A stretch of 64,000 nt of DNA from Devosia riboflavina (GTDB lineage Bacteria > Pseudomonadota > Alphaproteobacteria > Rhizobiales > Devosiaceae): assembly GCF_000743575.1 (NCBI RefSeq), contig NZ_JQGC01000022.1, forward strand, positions 1 through 64,000, given 5' to 3'. Position 1 is the first letter of the stretch; the number at the start of each line of letters is the position of its first letter. The position numbers were made by a program, and so were the translations under genes. The notes beneath the pieces were generated by a model. The model was not told where the DNA came from. It saw only the letters and a program-made list of their open reading frames with translations, and did not search any database. This document shows positions 8,010-17,949 of this stretch, in pieces.

Positions 8010-9839
8010 ATGACACCGCTCTCATCCGCCATGCCGGCCCTGGCGCCGGATACTGCCCCCATTTGCGATCCGGTGACGCTGGAAATCATCCGCGGGGCGA
8101 TCATGGCGACCCAGCGCGAAATGGAAGCCCTGATCGAGCGCACCGCCATTTCCGCCTTCATCCGCGAAAAGAAGGACTTTTATACCGCCCTCTTCGACGA
8201 ACGTGGCGTCATGGCCGTGGGTTCGATGGTGCCGATCTTCGGCGATCTGACCTCGCCAGTCTTCGAGCACTTCCCGCGCGAAACCATGAAGCCGGGCGAC
8301 CTCTACTGGTACAACGACTGCTATGGCTCCAAGGGCGCTGTCACCCACTCGAACGACCAGGTGCTCCTCGCGCCGGTCTTCCATGGCGATCGCCTCTGCG
8401 CCTTCGTGATGAGCTGGGCCCACTTCGCCGATATCGGCGGCCTACATCCCGGCTCCATCAGCCCCGATGCCACGTCCATCTATCAGGAAGGCATCATCAT
8501 CCCGCCGACCAAGCTGGTCGATGCGGGCGTCGTCAACGAAATGGCGCTCGCCATCTTCCACCGCAATTCGCGCTTTCCGGCCCAGAGCGAAGGCGACATG
8601 TCCGCGCTCATGGCGTCCGTAAAACTCGGCGTCACCCGTGTTGCCGAAGTCGTCGCGCGCCACGGCGCCGATACCGTGTCCGACGCGCTCGCCCAGCTCC
8701 TCGACCGCACGCGTACCCTCGTGCGTCGCCGCCTCGCCGAAACCTTTGATTACGGCACCTACAAGTTCTCCGACCAGATCGACAGCGACGGCCACGGCAA
8801 TGGCCCGTTCAGCCTGCGCTTCGCTATCACCCGCGAAAAGGGTGCCAACGGCGAAGACCGCTTCATCTTCGATGCGACCGAGAGCGACGATCAGGCCCCG
8901 GGTCCCGTCAATCTCATCATGAACAAGGGCGTGCCCGGCATGGCGCTGGGGCTTTATTTCCTCGGCGGCGACCCCAGTCAGGTGGTCAATGCCGGCGGCC
9001 CGCTCGCCATCGATGAAGTGCGCCTCCGCGAAGGCTCCATCGTCCAGCCGCGCTTCCCCGCCCCACTCGGCATGCGCGGTCTGACCATGATGCGCATGCT
9101 CGCGGTGCTCAATGGCCTCGTCAATCGCGGCAAGGGTGGCGCCCCCGCGGCGCACTCGGCCTATGTCGTTACCATCATGCGCGGCACTTTTGGCAAGGAA
9201 ACCGGCACGCCAAAGCCGTTCCTCCTCGCTGACGGCATCGGCGTCGGCTACGGCGCCCGCGACTTTGCCGATGGCATCGACGCAGTCTATTTCGTGGCGC
9301 AGGAAAACTATCCTGTCGAATTCCTCGAAGGCGGCTATCCCATCCGTCTGCGCCAATATGGCGTCGTGCCCGATTCCGGCGGCCCCGGCCGTTTCCGCGG
9401 CGGCACCGGCATCATCCGCGAATATGAAATCCTCGCCGATGAAGCGCTCCTCGCCATCCGCATCGACGGCGTCAAGAACCCGCCCTGGGGCTATGCGGGC
9501 GGCATGTCCGGCGGGGGCGGCTCCATCGTCGTCAATCCCGGCACGCCCGAAGAGCGCAAGATTCCGCCACTCTCGGACGGCACGGCGCTCAAGAAGGGCG
9601 ATATTCTGCGCATCCGCACCGGTGGTGGTGGCGGCATGGGCCACCCCTATGATCGTCCGGCTGAACGCGTGCTCGAGGACGTCCGCGGCGGTTTCGTCAC
9701 CGCCGATGCTGCCAAGACCTTCTATGGCGTCGTGATCGCTGACGACCAACTCGACGTCGAAGCCACAGAAAAACTGCGCGCCGACCGCCCGGCGACCAAA
9801 CCCTTCCACCGCAATACCTATATCGATGAGCTCGCCTGA
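8010..9839 (+). CDS. hyuB: Hydantoinase B / oxoprolinase family protein
   Basis: 609 residues, full-length HyuB-type subunit. It begins with the family's CDPVTLEIIRGAIMATQREME segment (cited here by its first residues CDPVTLEII) and contains FYTALFDERGVMAVG, GDLYWYNDCYG and the C-terminal glycine-rich GGGGGMGHPYDRP. HyuA and HyuB together catalyse ATP-dependent opening of hydantoin or 5-oxoproline rings, or related carboxylations. The start at 8010 follows GGAAGG; the longer frame would overlap the regulator gene. It is directly followed by hyuA. Substrate specificity cannot be told from sequence. Confidence 0.9.
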   Translation: MTPLSSAMPALAPDTAPICDPVTLEIIRGAIMATQREMEALIERTAISAFIREKKDFYTALFDERGVMAVGSMVPIFGDLTSPVFEHFPRETMKPGDLYWYNDCYGSKGAVTHSNDQVLLAPVFHGDRLCAFVMSWAHFADIGGLHPGSISPDATSIYQEGIIIPPTKLVDAGVVNEMALAIFHRNSRFPAQSEGDMSALMASVKLGVTRVAEVVARHGADTVSDALAQLLDRTRTLVRRRLAETFDYGTYKFSDQIDSDGHGNGPFSLRFAITREKGANGEDRFIFDATESDDQAPGPVNLIMNKGVPGMALGLYFLGGDPSQVVNAGGPLAIDEVRLREGSIVQPRFPAPLGMRGLTMMRMLAVLNGLVNRGKGGAPAAHSAYVVTIMRGTFGKETGTPKPFLLADGIGVGYGARDFADGIDAVYFVAQENYPVEFLEGGYPIRLRQYGVVPDSGGPGRFRGGTGIIREYEILADEALLAIRIDGVKNPPWGYAGGMSGGGGSIVVNPGTPEERKIPPLSDGTALKKGDILRIRTGGGGGMGHPYDRPAERVLEDVRGGFVTADAAKTFYGVVIADDQLDVEATEKLRADRPATKPFHRNTYIDELA

Positions 9840-9840
9840 T

Positions 9841-11874
9841 ATGGCCACGGAAAATAGCCCAACCAATCTCGCCGTTGCCGTTGATATCGGTGGCACCTTT
9901 ACCGACGTCGCGCTGGTCGATGGCGCTGGCCGCTCCTGGCGCGCCAAGACCCCGTCCATCCCTTCGGATCCTTCGGAAGCTTTCCTCAACGGCATCCGCC
10001 TTGCCCTGCAGCAGGCCGGCGCTTCGGCTGCCGATCTCGATCAGGTGCTGCACGGCACGACCGTTGCCACCAATATGATCCTCGAAGGCAAGGGCGCCCG
10101 CACCGCCCTCGTCACCACGCGCGGCTTCCGCCACGTGCTGGCGATCGGCCGCCAGGATATTCCGCGCAAGGCCAATCTCTATACCTGGGTCAAGCCGGTT
10201 CCCCCGGTGCCCTCGAGCCGCATCGTCGAAGTCGACGAGCGCATCGCTGCGGGTGGCGCCGTCCTCGAAACGCTCGATGAAGCAACCGTTCGCGCCGCCG
10301 CCGAAAAGATCCGCGGCATGAATGTGCAAGCCGTCGCCGTCTGCCTCATCCACGCCTATGCCAATCCCACGCATGAACGTCGCGTGGCCGAAATTCTGCG
10401 CGAGGAACTGCCCGATCTCGCCGTCACTGTTTCCAGCGACGTACTGCCGGTGGTGCGCGAATATGAGCGCAGCCTGACCACAGTGCTCAACGCCACCGTC
10501 ATGCCGGGCGTGACCACCTATGTGAAAAACCTCGAAAAGCGCCTCGACGACGAGGGCGCCACCCCGCCGCTGATGCTGATGCAGTCCAATGGCGGCGTCG
10601 CCGGCGCGCCAAAGATCCGCGTCGCCCCTGCCCTAACGGCCCTTTCCGGCCCCGCAGCCGGCGTCGTCGGCGCCCGCGCCGCGGCCGCGGCCTGCGGCAT
10701 CGAGGACATCATCACCAATGACATCGGCGGCACCTCGGCCGATATCTGCCTCATCAAGGGCGGCCAGATCGGCCTTACCCAGCATGGTGCCGTCGGCGAG
10801 TGGCCGCTGGCTTTGCCCATGGTCGACATGATCACCATCGGCGCCGGCGGCGGCTCGCTTGCCCGCATCAAGGACGGCGCTCTTACTGTCGGCCCTGAAA
10901 GCGCCGGCGCCTGGCCGGGCCCCGCCTGCTACGGCAAAGGCGGCACCGAACCTACCGTGACCGACGCCCACGTTGCCCTCGGCCAGTTGCCGGCCCGCCT
11001 CCTCGGCGGCAGCATGGTGCTCGATGTCGAAGCAGCCAAGCGCGCGGTGATGACCATTGCCGAACCGCTCGGTCTCGATCTGGAGACCGCAGCCCGCGGC
11101 ATCCTCGCCATTGCCGACAATCACATGGTCGGTGCCATGCGCGTCGTCTCGGTCGAGCGCGGCCACGATCCGCGTGATTTCACCCTCGTACCGTTTGGCG
11201 GCGCCGGCCCGCTCCATGGCTGCGCCCTTGCCGATCTTCTCGGCATCAAGAGCGTGCTCATCACCCCGGCTCCCGGCGTGCTCTGCGCCGATGGCCTGCT
11301 GGCCGCCGATCTCAAGTCGGAATTTTCACGCGCCATGGCCATCCCAAGCGCCATGGACCCGACTGCAACCGAGCCGATCATCGCCGAACTCGAAGAGCAG
11401 GCAAAAGCCTGGCTCGATGAGGAAGACGTTGCCGCCGAAGCGCGCGTTATCGAACGCGTAGCGCTGATGCGCTATGCCGGCCAGGGCGGCGAAATCGCCG
11501 TCGCCTATGCCGCCAATCGCGCAGAGGTCGAGGCCAATTTCCAGACCGCCCACAAGGCGCTTTATGGCTTCAATCTCGGCGCCCCGATCGAGCTCGTCAC
11601 CCTGCGCGTTCACGCAACTGGTCTTGCCGCCGTGCCCCCCGCCGTCGAACTTGCGCCGGGCACAACGCCTGCGCCCGAAGAGCACACGGCCGTCAGCATC
11701 GGCGGCAGGCAGGTCGATGTGCCCGTTCTCGACCGCGCAAAACTCGGCGCCGGTGCGACCTTTGCCGGTCCCGTCATCCTGACACAGCTCGATACCACGA
11801 CCTTCGTCGCTGTCGGCTGGCAGGGCAAGGTGCATGCCTCGGGCGGTATCATCCTCACCAAGGAAGCAGCATGA
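9841..11874 (+). CDS. hyuA: Hydantoinase A / oxoprolinase family protein
   Basis: 677 residues with an actin-like ATPase fold. The N-terminal phosphate loop is VAVDIGGTFTDVALVDG, the central second phosphate loop is NDIGGTSADICL, and PFGGAGPLHGCALADLLG marks the C-terminal part. It is the ATP-binding partner of HyuB. The start at 9841 comes one base after the hyuB stop; an ATG at 9826 overlapping hyuB is possible. The neighbouring M20 hydrolase could take up the carbamoyl or peptide product, as in hydantoin pathways. This is inference from gene order. Confidence 0.9.
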   Translation: MATENSPTNLAVAVDIGGTFTDVALVDGAGRSWRAKTPSIPSDPSEAFLNGIRLALQQAGASAADLDQVLHGTTVATNMILEGKGARTALVTTRGFRHVLAIGRQDIPRKANLYTWVKPVPPVPSSRIVEVDERIAAGGAVLETLDEATVRAAAEKIRGMNVQAVAVCLIHAYANPTHERRVAEILREELPDLAVTVSSDVLPVVREYERSLTTVLNATVMPGVTTYVKNLEKRLDDEGATPPLMLMQSNGGVAGAPKIRVAPALTALSGPAAGVVGARAAAAACGIEDIITNDIGGTSADICLIKGGQIGLTQHGAVGEWPLALPMVDMITIGAGGGSLARIKDGALTVGPESAGAWPGPACYGKGGTEPTVTDAHVALGQLPARLLGGSMVLDVEAAKRAVMTIAEPLGLDLETAARGILAIADNHMVGAMRVVSVERGHDPRDFTLVPFGGAGPLHGCALADLLGIKSVLITPAPGVLCADGLLAADLKSEFSRAMAIPSAMDPTATEPIIAELEEQAKAWLDEEDVAAEARVIERVALMRYAGQGGEIAVAYAANRAEVEANFQTAHKALYGFNLGAPIELVTLRVHATGLAAVPPAVELAPGTTPAPEEHTAVSIGGRQVDVPVLDRAKLGAGATFAGPVILTQLDTTTFVAVGWQGKVHASGGIILTKEAA

Positions 11875-13232
11875 CCTCGCCGACGCTCAGCCCGGTCTTC
11901 GCCCATATCGAAGCCCGGCACGACGAATATATCGCCCGCCTCATCGACTATGTGCGCAACCCGTCGATCAGCGCGCACAATATCGGCATCCGCGAAGTCT
12001 CGGAACTTCTCGTCAAAATGCTGGGCGAGCTGGGTATGGAAGTCGAGGCGATCCCGACCAAGGGCCATCCCTTCGTCCTCGCCCGCTACAATGTCGATCC
12101 GGCAAAGCCTACCGTGCTGCTCTACGGCCACTATGACGTGCAGCCGCCCGATCCACTGGAACTATGGGACAGCCCGCCCTTCGAACCGACCATCCGCAAT
12201 GGGCGCATCTATGCCCGCGGCGTTGGCGACAACAAGGGCCAGCATTTCGCGCAGATCATGGCCATCGAGGCGCATCTGAAGGTGCACGGCACCCTGCCCT
12301 GCAATGTCATTTTCTTGCTTGAAGGCGAAGAAGAGATCGGCTCGCCGCAGATCGCCGATTTCGTGCGTGACCACAAGGATCAACTCAAGGCCGACTTCGT
12401 GGTCACGGCCGATGGCCCGCTGCACGAATCCGGCAATTCGACGCTGACCTATGGCGTGCGCGGCATGACCTCGTTCGAGCTGCGCGTCCGCACCGCCGCC
12501 CGCGATGCCCATTCGGGCAACTATGGCGGCGTCATGCCCAATGCCGTCTGGACGCTGGTGCATCTGCTCTCGACCATGAAGACCCCCGATGGCCGTATCA
12601 CCATCGACGGCTTGCACGACCAGATCATTCCGCCGACCGAAGCCGACATCGCCGCGACCAAGGCACTGCCGCTCGATCTGCCGGAATATATGGCCGATAT
12701 GGGCCTGACGCGCCTCGATGAACCCGCCGATCGTCCCTTCTGGGACCGGCTGATGTTCCATCCGACCCTGACCATCAATGGTCTTCACGGTGGCTATGGC
12801 GGGCCGGGCACCAAATCAGTTCTGCCCTGCGAGGCCGTCGCCAAATGCGACATCCGCCTCGTCGAAGCCATGACGCCGGAACACATCTATGCCTGCGTAA
12901 AGGCTCACGTTGCGAAGCACGCGCCGGAGGTGGAAGTCATCACCTATGGCTCCATGCTGCCCTCGCGCACGCCGCTCGATGACCCCTGGGGCAAGCTGAT
13001 CCAGGAAGCCATCGTTGAAGCCCGCAACGAGCAACCGCTGGTTTATCCATCGGCCGGCGGTAGCCTGCCCGACTATGTCTTTACCAAGGTACTCGGCGTC
13101 CCCGCCTTCGTCATGCCCTATGCCAATGCCGACGAAGCCAACCACGCGCCCAACGAGAACATGGAAATCGACCTGTTCCTGAAAGGTATCCGCACCGGCG
13201 CCGCGCTTCTCGACCGCCTCGGCCGCGTCTGA
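11871..13232 (+). CDS. M20 family metallo-hydrolase (dipeptidase-like)
   Basis: 453 residues. The metal-binding and catalytic motifs of clan MH are present: GHYDVQPPDP (His and catalytic Asp), ARGVGDNKG (bridging Asp), LEGEEEIGS (catalytic and metal Glu), TADGP (Asp) and NHAPNEN (last His). A dimerisation insert carries DAHSGNYGG. It overlaps hyuA by ATGA, so it is translated with it. Known members cleave dipeptides, N-acyl or N-carbamoyl amino acids. Given HyuAB upstream, an N-carbamoyl- or acyl-amino acid hydrolase or dipeptidase role is likely. It lacks a signal peptide and is cytosolic. Confidence 0.88.
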   Translation: MTSPTLSPVFAHIEARHDEYIARLIDYVRNPSISAHNIGIREVSELLVKMLGELGMEVEAIPTKGHPFVLARYNVDPAKPTVLLYGHYDVQPPDPLELWDSPPFEPTIRNGRIYARGVGDNKGQHFAQIMAIEAHLKVHGTLPCNVIFLLEGEEEIGSPQIADFVRDHKDQLKADFVVTADGPLHESGNSTLTYGVRGMTSFELRVRTAARDAHSGNYGGVMPNAVWTLVHLLSTMKTPDGRITIDGLHDQIIPPTEADIAATKALPLDLPEYMADMGLTRLDEPADRPFWDRLMFHPTLTINGLHGGYGGPGTKSVLPCEAVAKCDIRLVEAMTPEHIYACVKAHVAKHAPEVEVITYGSMLPSRTPLDDPWGKLIQEAIVEARNEQPLVYPSAGGSLPDYVFTKVLGVPAFVMPYANADEANHAPNENMEIDLFLKGIRTGAALLDRLGRV

Positions 13233-13248
13233 ACGATTTCACGCATGA

Positions 13249-13280
13249 AAAAGGCGGCCGGATCGCTCCGGCCGCCTTTT
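13249..13280. terminator. Bidirectional intrinsic terminator
   Basis: A perfect 14-base-pair stem (13249-13262 with 13267-13280) closed by a TCGC loop, with four A at the left and four T at the right base. It lies between the M20 gene and the convergent ABC ATPase gene and would serve both. Confidence 0.88.
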
Positions 13281-13287
13281 CTGTTTC

Positions 13288-14274
13288 CTACGCGTTGAGT
13301 TCGACCGCCTCATGCACCGGATGATAGCAGGCAACGCCGCTAACGCCGGCCGCATCGGTATGCCGCTTCATTTGCGGCTCATTCGTGCGGCACTCATCTG
13401 TCACCCGCGGGCAGCGCGGATTGAAGCGACAGCCCGGCGGCGGATTGACCGGATTGGGCGGCTCGCCACGCGTCGCCTTGCCGCGTGCCAGACGCGCCCG
13501 CGCGGGGTCTGGCTCCAATGCAGAGCCGCGCAAAGCGACGGTGTAGGGATGGTTTGGCGTCACCAGAACCCGGTCGGCACCGCCCTCTTCGACCGCACGG
13601 CCGAGATACATCACCATCACCCGATGCGAGATGGCGCGCACCACGGCGAGATCGTGGGCAATGAAGATAATCGCGATACCGAGTCGCTTCTGCAGGTCGA
13701 TCAGCAGGTTCACCACCTGCGCCTGAACTGACACGTCGAGGGCCGAAACCGGCTCGTCGCAGACCAGAACCGATGGTTCAGCCGCCAATGCGCGCGCAAT
13801 ACCGATGCGCTGGCGCTGGCCGCCTGAAAATTCATGTGGAAAACGGCTCGACGCGGCGGGATCGAGACCCACCGCCGTCAAAAGTTCTTCAACCCGTGCC
13901 GTGCGCGGAGCACCCTTAGCAAGCCCATGCACATCGAGCGGTTCGGCCACGATATCGAGCACGGTGCGGCGCGGATTGAGCGACAGATAGGGATCCTGAA
14001 ACACCATCTGCACCTGCCGACGCAGCGCGCGATCCCGCTTGATCGGGGCGCCACGGAAGAGGATTTCGCCTTCATCCGGGGTTTCGAGGCCCACCAGCAT
14101 GCGCGCCAGCGTGGACTTGCCGCAACCGGACTCACCCACCACCGCCAGCGTTTCGCCCGGCATAACGGCCAGACTCACGTCTTTCACCGCCTGAAAAGGC
14201 TTACCGAACACGGCGCCACCGGCACGAAAAGTCTTGGAGAGGCCACGGGCTTCAAGGATCGGTTCAGCCGACAT
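13288..14274 (-). CDS. Oligopeptide-type ABC transporter ATPase (DppF-like)
   Basis: 328 residues. Walker A GESGCGKST, signature FSGGQRQRIGIARAL, Walker B VLVCDEPVSALD and switch His AHD are all intact. The C-terminal extension carries the oligopeptide-family cysteine pattern GCRFNPRCPRVTDEC, which in relatives binds an iron-sulfur cluster. The start at 14274 overlaps the upstream ATPase gene by 11 bases. With the second ATPase it powers the importer whose binding protein and two permeases are encoded on the plus strand from 15356. Confidence 0.92.
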   Translation of the reverse strand: MSAEPILEARGLSKTFRAGGAVFGKPFQAVKDVSLAVMPGETLAVVGESGCGKSTLARMLVGLETPDEGEILFRGAPIKRDRALRRQVQMVFQDPYLSLNPRRTVLDIVAEPLDVHGLAKGAPRTARVEELLTAVGLDPAASSRFPHEFSGGQRQRIGIARALAAEPSVLVCDEPVSALDVSVQAQVVNLLIDLQKRLGIAIIFIAHDLAVVRAISHRVMVMYLGRAVEEGGADRVLVTPNHPYTVALRGSALEPDPARARLARGKATRGEPPNPVNPPPGCRFNPRCPRVTDECRTNEPQMKRHTDAAGVSGVACYHPVHEAVELNA

Positions 14275-15262
14275 GGGCAGTCTCCACCAGCGGATAGTGA
14301 CAGGCGCGGCTACGCCCCGGAAGATCGCCGATAAGTTCCGGGCGGACCTTGGTGCACAAATCGCCCAGATGCGTGCAGCGCGGATTGAAGGCGCAGCCCG
14401 GTGGCGGCGCAATCAGATTGGGCGGCGAACCCTTGATCGGCTCGAGTTTTTCCACGGTCTCGATGCGCGGTGCCGAGGCCATCAGCGCCGCCGTATAGGG
14501 GTGGGAAGGCGCCCGGAAAATATCGTCGACACTGCCGGTTTCGACGAGGCGCCCGGCATACATCACGGCCACCCGTTCAGCCATGCGCGCCACGACGCCG
14601 AGGTCATGGGTGATGAGCAGGATGGCCATGCCCAATTCGTCGCGCAGCTCGTCCAAAAGGTCCAGAATCTGGGCCTGAACAGTCACGTCGAGCGCCGTCG
14701 TCGGCTCGTCGGCAATCAGCACTTCGGGTTTCAGCGCGATGGCCGAAGCGATGAGAATGCGCTGCCGCATGCCGCCGGAAAACTGGTGCGGATAGTCGTC
14801 GATGCGCTTGTCGGCCGAGGCCAGATGCACCGAGCGCAACAGCTCGATCGAGCGCTCCCGCGCCTCCTTTTTGGAGACATTGAGGTGGGTGCGATAGAGC
14901 TCGCCAAGCTGGTCGCCGATGGAGAGAACCGGGTTGAGCGCCGAGAGCGCGTCCTGGAAAACCAGGCTGATCACACGCCCACGCAGCTTGCGTTTCTGCT
15001 CCTCGTCGGCGGTGAGCAGGTCATGCCCCGCCAGCTCCATGCGCCGCGCATTGATCGTCGCATTGCCGCGGACAATGCCCATCACCGCGCGCGTCGAAAC
15101 CGATTTTCCTGAGCCGGATTCCCCCACCAGCGCCAGCACTTCGCCGCGCTTGAGGTCGAACGATACATCGCTGACCGCCTTCACCTCGCCGCGCATGGTG
15201 CGGAAGCTGACATCGAGGCCTGACACCGACAGCACTGGGCGCTCGTCTGCCTGTTTCGTCAT
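14264..15262 (-). CDS. Oligopeptide-type ABC transporter ATPase (DppD-like)
   Basis: 332 residues with Walker [10 protein letters not shown]-loop [12 protein letters not shown], signature [12 protein letters not shown], Walker [13 protein letters not shown] and the C-terminal [15 protein letters not shown] cysteine pattern. The ATG at 15262 has GCGAGGTA upstream. The ATTGTACGACAAT dyad at 15286 lies 24 bases before this start, and the divergent binding-protein gene starts at 15356, so both halves of the transporter share one control region. Confidence 0.92.
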   Translation of the reverse strand: MTKQADERPVLSVSGLDVSFRTMRGEVKAVSDVSFDLKRGEVLALVGESGSGKSVSTRAVMGIVRGNATINARRMELAGHDLLTADEEQKRKLRGRVISLVFQDALSALNPVLSIGDQLGELYRTHLNVSKKEARERSIELLRSVHLASADKRIDDYPHQFSGGMRQRILIASAIALKPEVLIADEPTTALDVTVQAQILDLLDELRDELGMAILLITHDLGVVARMAERVAVMYAGRLVETGSVDDIFRAPSHPYTAALMASAPRIETVEKLEPIKGSPPNLIAPPPGCAFNPRCTHLGDLCTKVRPELIGDLPGRSRACHYPLVETAHVG

Positions 15263-15285
15263 CAGTGACAATACCTCGCTCAGAA

Positions 15286-15298
15286 ATTGTACGACAAT
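15286..15298. promoter_or_regulatory. FCD/GntR-type operator, copy 3
   Basis: Third identical ATTGTACGACAAT, two bases before a TTGACA (15301-15306) that could be the -35 element for the binding-protein gene at 15356, and 24 bases from the divergent ATPase start. Binding here would block both promoters. The -10 element is not convincing. Confidence 0.75.
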
Positions 15299-15355
15299 CC
15301 TTGACACGGCTTTGAGCGCATCGCAACACTTGGGTGCCAATTCAACAGCGAGACC

Positions 15356-16969
15356 ATGATGATCCGCAATGTTAGGAATGCTTTGACCCGTCGTTCCGTC
15401 CTGATGGGCGGGGTCGTTATGGCCATGGGGATGGCCAGCCTGAGCCCTGCTTCAGCGCAGGACGCAGCCAGCCGCATCGTCATCGGCACCACCGCCGACG
15501 TCGTCAATTTCAACCCGCTCGTCGGCAATAGCCGTTCGGATACCTGGGTCACGAACCTGATGTATCCGCGCCTGATGCAGATGACGGACAAGGGCTCCAA
15601 GGATCCCTATGTTGCCACCGAATGGGGCTATTCCGAGGACGGCCTGACCGCCTGGATGGACATCCGCGGCGACATGACCTGGAATGACGGCACGCCCTTC
15701 ACGGCCGATGACATCGTCTTCACCATCACCGCAGTCACCACCGAAAAGATTGGCGTGACGGCAGGTCTCATCCCGTCCTTCGTCAGCGCGACGGCCGTTT
15801 CGCCGACCCGCGTCGAATTCACGCTCAGCCGTCCGGACTCGACCTTCCTCACCAATATCGGCTTCTGGATGCCGATCGTTCCCAAGCACGCCTTCCCCGA
15901 AGTCGGCCAGGTCGCAGCCTTCGCGAATGACAAGGATTGGGTGAGCGCTGGTCCCTTCATCCTCACCGAAGTCAATGCCGGCCAGAACTACCTGCTGACC
16001 GCCGTCGACAATTATCCGCTCGTTGAAGCCGGCAAGGCGACCGTCGACGAAGTCGAATTCCGCGTCTTCCCCGATGTGAACGCCCAGGCCCTCGCCCTGC
16101 GCGCCGGTGACCTCGATCTCATCGCCAACTCGCTGCCGGCCCCGATCGCCCGCACGCTGCAGGGCCAGCCGGGCATCACCATCGCCCAGGCGCCGTCGCT
16201 CGGTTGGTCGCATGTTCTCTACAACATGACCGACGAAGTGCTCTCCAAGCTCGAAGTGCGTCAGGCTCTGGCTCATGCCGTGGACTACGAGGCCATCCGC
16301 ACGATCGCCATGCAGGGCCTTGCAACCTCGACCAATTCTTCGGCCGTGTCGCCGGTCCTCAGCTATTGGGCCGATCCGGAAGCCAAGGAATATGCCTTCG
16401 ATCCGGAGCTTTCCAAAAAGATCCTGACCGATGCCGGCTATACCGACGCCAATGGCGACGGCTTCTTCGACGGAATCGAATTCTCCCTGCTTTACGAACA
16501 GAGCGCCGCCGATATCGCCAACTGGGCCCAGATCATGAAGGACGGCGCTGCCAAGGCCGGCATCAAGATCAACCTGACCGGTCTCGAGCGCAACACGTAC
16601 CTGGCCCGTGGCCGTGAGAAGGACTTTGACATTTACGCCGGCAACTGGGCGGTGATGGAAGAGCCGGCCGCCTATCTCGGCCTCGCCTATCGCACCGGCG
16701 GCTTCATCAACTATGCCTCGATCTCCGACCCCGACCTCGAAAAGCTGATCGACGAAGCCCAGGCCGCCACGACCCCCGAAGCTGTGAAGGTACCGGTTCA
16801 GGCAGCCGCGAAGCTGATCTCGGAAAAGGTCTACGACAACGTGCTCTACTACCAGACCTTCCAGTTCGCCTATAACAGCGACAAGTGGGAAGGTTTCGTG
16901 ATCCAGCCTTCCGACCTGCTCTCGCTGGTCAATCCGCTGTCGCTGGCTTCGGTCAAGCCCAAGAACTGA
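15356..16969 (+). CDS. ABC transporter substrate-binding protein, SBP_bac_5 family
   Basis: 537 residues, periplasmic. The N-terminus has a twin-arginine-like signal (LTRRSVLMGG, then a hydrophobic stretch to ASAQDA), implying Tat or Sec export. The mature part follows the oligopeptide-binding protein pattern: LVGNSRSDTWVTNLMYPRL, then DMTWNDGTPFTADDIVFT. A calcium-loop-like DANGDGFFDGIE lies in the C-terminal half. Start at 15356 or the adjacent ATG at 15359. The downstream permease gene begins 20 bases later. Ligand unknown; the hydrolases in the same regulon suggest a peptide-like or blocked amino-acid compound. Confidence 0.9.
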   Translation: MMIRNVRNALTRRSVLMGGVVMAMGMASLSPASAQDAASRIVIGTTADVVNFNPLVGNSRSDTWVTNLMYPRLMQMTDKGSKDPYVATEWGYSEDGLTAWMDIRGDMTWNDGTPFTADDIVFTITAVTTEKIGVTAGLIPSFVSATAVSPTRVEFTLSRPDSTFLTNIGFWMPIVPKHAFPEVGQVAAFANDKDWVSAGPFILTEVNAGQNYLLTAVDNYPLVEAGKATVDEVEFRVFPDVNAQALALRAGDLDLIANSLPAPIARTLQGQPGITIAQAPSLGWSHVLYNMTDEVLSKLEVRQALAHAVDYEAIRTIAMQGLATSTNSSAVSPVLSYWADPEAKEYAFDPELSKKILTDAGYTDANGDGFFDGIEFSLLYEQSAADIANWAQIMKDGAAKAGIKINLTGLERNTYLARGREKDFDIYAGNWAVMEEPAAYLGLAYRTGGFINYASISDPDLEKLIDEAQAATTPEAVKVPVQAAAKLISEKVYDNVLYYQTFQFAYNSDKWEGFVIQPSDLLSLVNPLSLASVKPKN

Positions 16970-16989
16970 TCCAGTAGAGACCTGATAAC

Positions 16990-17949
16990 GTGCATCTCAC
17001 CGGCTACTTTCTGCAACGTTTGATACGTGGATTGGTGACCTTCTGGTTCGCCGTGACGGTTACCTTCTTCCTCGTCCGGCTTTTGCCGGGTGACCCGGTG
17101 CTGGCTGTCGCCGCACCGGGCATGACCGAGGAAATCCGCCAGACCCAGTTGCAGCAGTTCGGCCTCGATCGCCCTCTGCTCGTGCAGTACTTCGCGTATC
17201 TGCGCGAGCTCGTTCAAGGCAATTTGGGCGTCTCGTTCCTGCGCAGCCAGCCGGTGAGCCAAGTCTTGATGGAGCGTCTCCCGTGGACGCTCCTTCTGAC
17301 CGGGTCGGCGCTCCTGCTCACGGTGATCCTTGGCGTGCCGCTTGGCGTCCTGGCGGCCACCCGTGCCCGCGGCTGGGTCGATCAGGTCGTCCAGATCACC
17401 GGCGTCGTCGGACAGTCGCTCTTTGTGCCTTCGCTCGGCATTCTGCTCCTCTACACCCTCGGCCTCATGCTCGGCTGGTTCCCCATAGGCGGGGCGGTCA
17501 AATCGGGCCTCACGGGTTTTTCCTACTATCTCTCCGTCCTCCACCACCTGATCCTGCCCAGCTTCACGCTCGTTCTCGCGCAGCTCGCCTCCTATGTGCT
17601 GACCCTGCGCGCCACGCTCATCGAAGCCCTCGGCGAAGAATATTGCGATCTCGCCCGCGCCAAGGGCACCCGCGAAAACAAGGTGATCTGGAAGCACGCG
17701 CTGCGCAACGCGCTCCTCCCCACCACGACCCTGATCGGCCTTCAGATCGGGTTCCTCGTTGGCGGCGCCGTGCTCACCGAGACCATCTATGCCTATCCCG
17801 GCGTCGGCCGCGCCATCTATGAGGCTGTCGGCCAGCTCGATTTCCCCGTGCTGCAGGGCGCTTTCGTGCTGCTGGCTGCCACTGTGGTGATCGCCAACCT
17901 TATCACAGACATTGCCTACGGGCTCTTGGACCCGCGGGTGCGCGCCTGA
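16990..17949 (+). CDS. ABC transporter permease (DppB-like)
   Basis: 319 residues with six predicted membrane segments and the inner-membrane permease signature around EALGEEYCDLARAKGTREN. The conserved N-terminus (RFVxRLLPGDPV-like VRLLPGDPVLAV) and C-terminus (YGLLDPRVRA) are typical of the DppB/OppB family. GTG start at 16990. It overlaps the next permease by one base (TGATG), indicating coupled translation. Confidence 0.92.
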   Translation: MHLTGYFLQRLIRGLVTFWFAVTVTFFLVRLLPGDPVLAVAAPGMTEEIRQTQLQQFGLDRPLLVQYFAYLRELVQGNLGVSFLRSQPVSQVLMERLPWTLLLTGSALLLTVILGVPLGVLAATRARGWVDQVVQITGVVGQSLFVPSLGILLLYTLGLMLGWFPIGGAVKSGLTGFSYYLSVLHHLILPSFTLVLAQLASYVLTLRATLIEALGEEYCDLARAKGTRENKVIWKHALRNALLPTTTLIGLQIGFLVGGAVLTETIYAYPGVGRAIYEAVGQLDFPVLQGAFVLLAATVVIANLITDIAYGLLDPRVRA

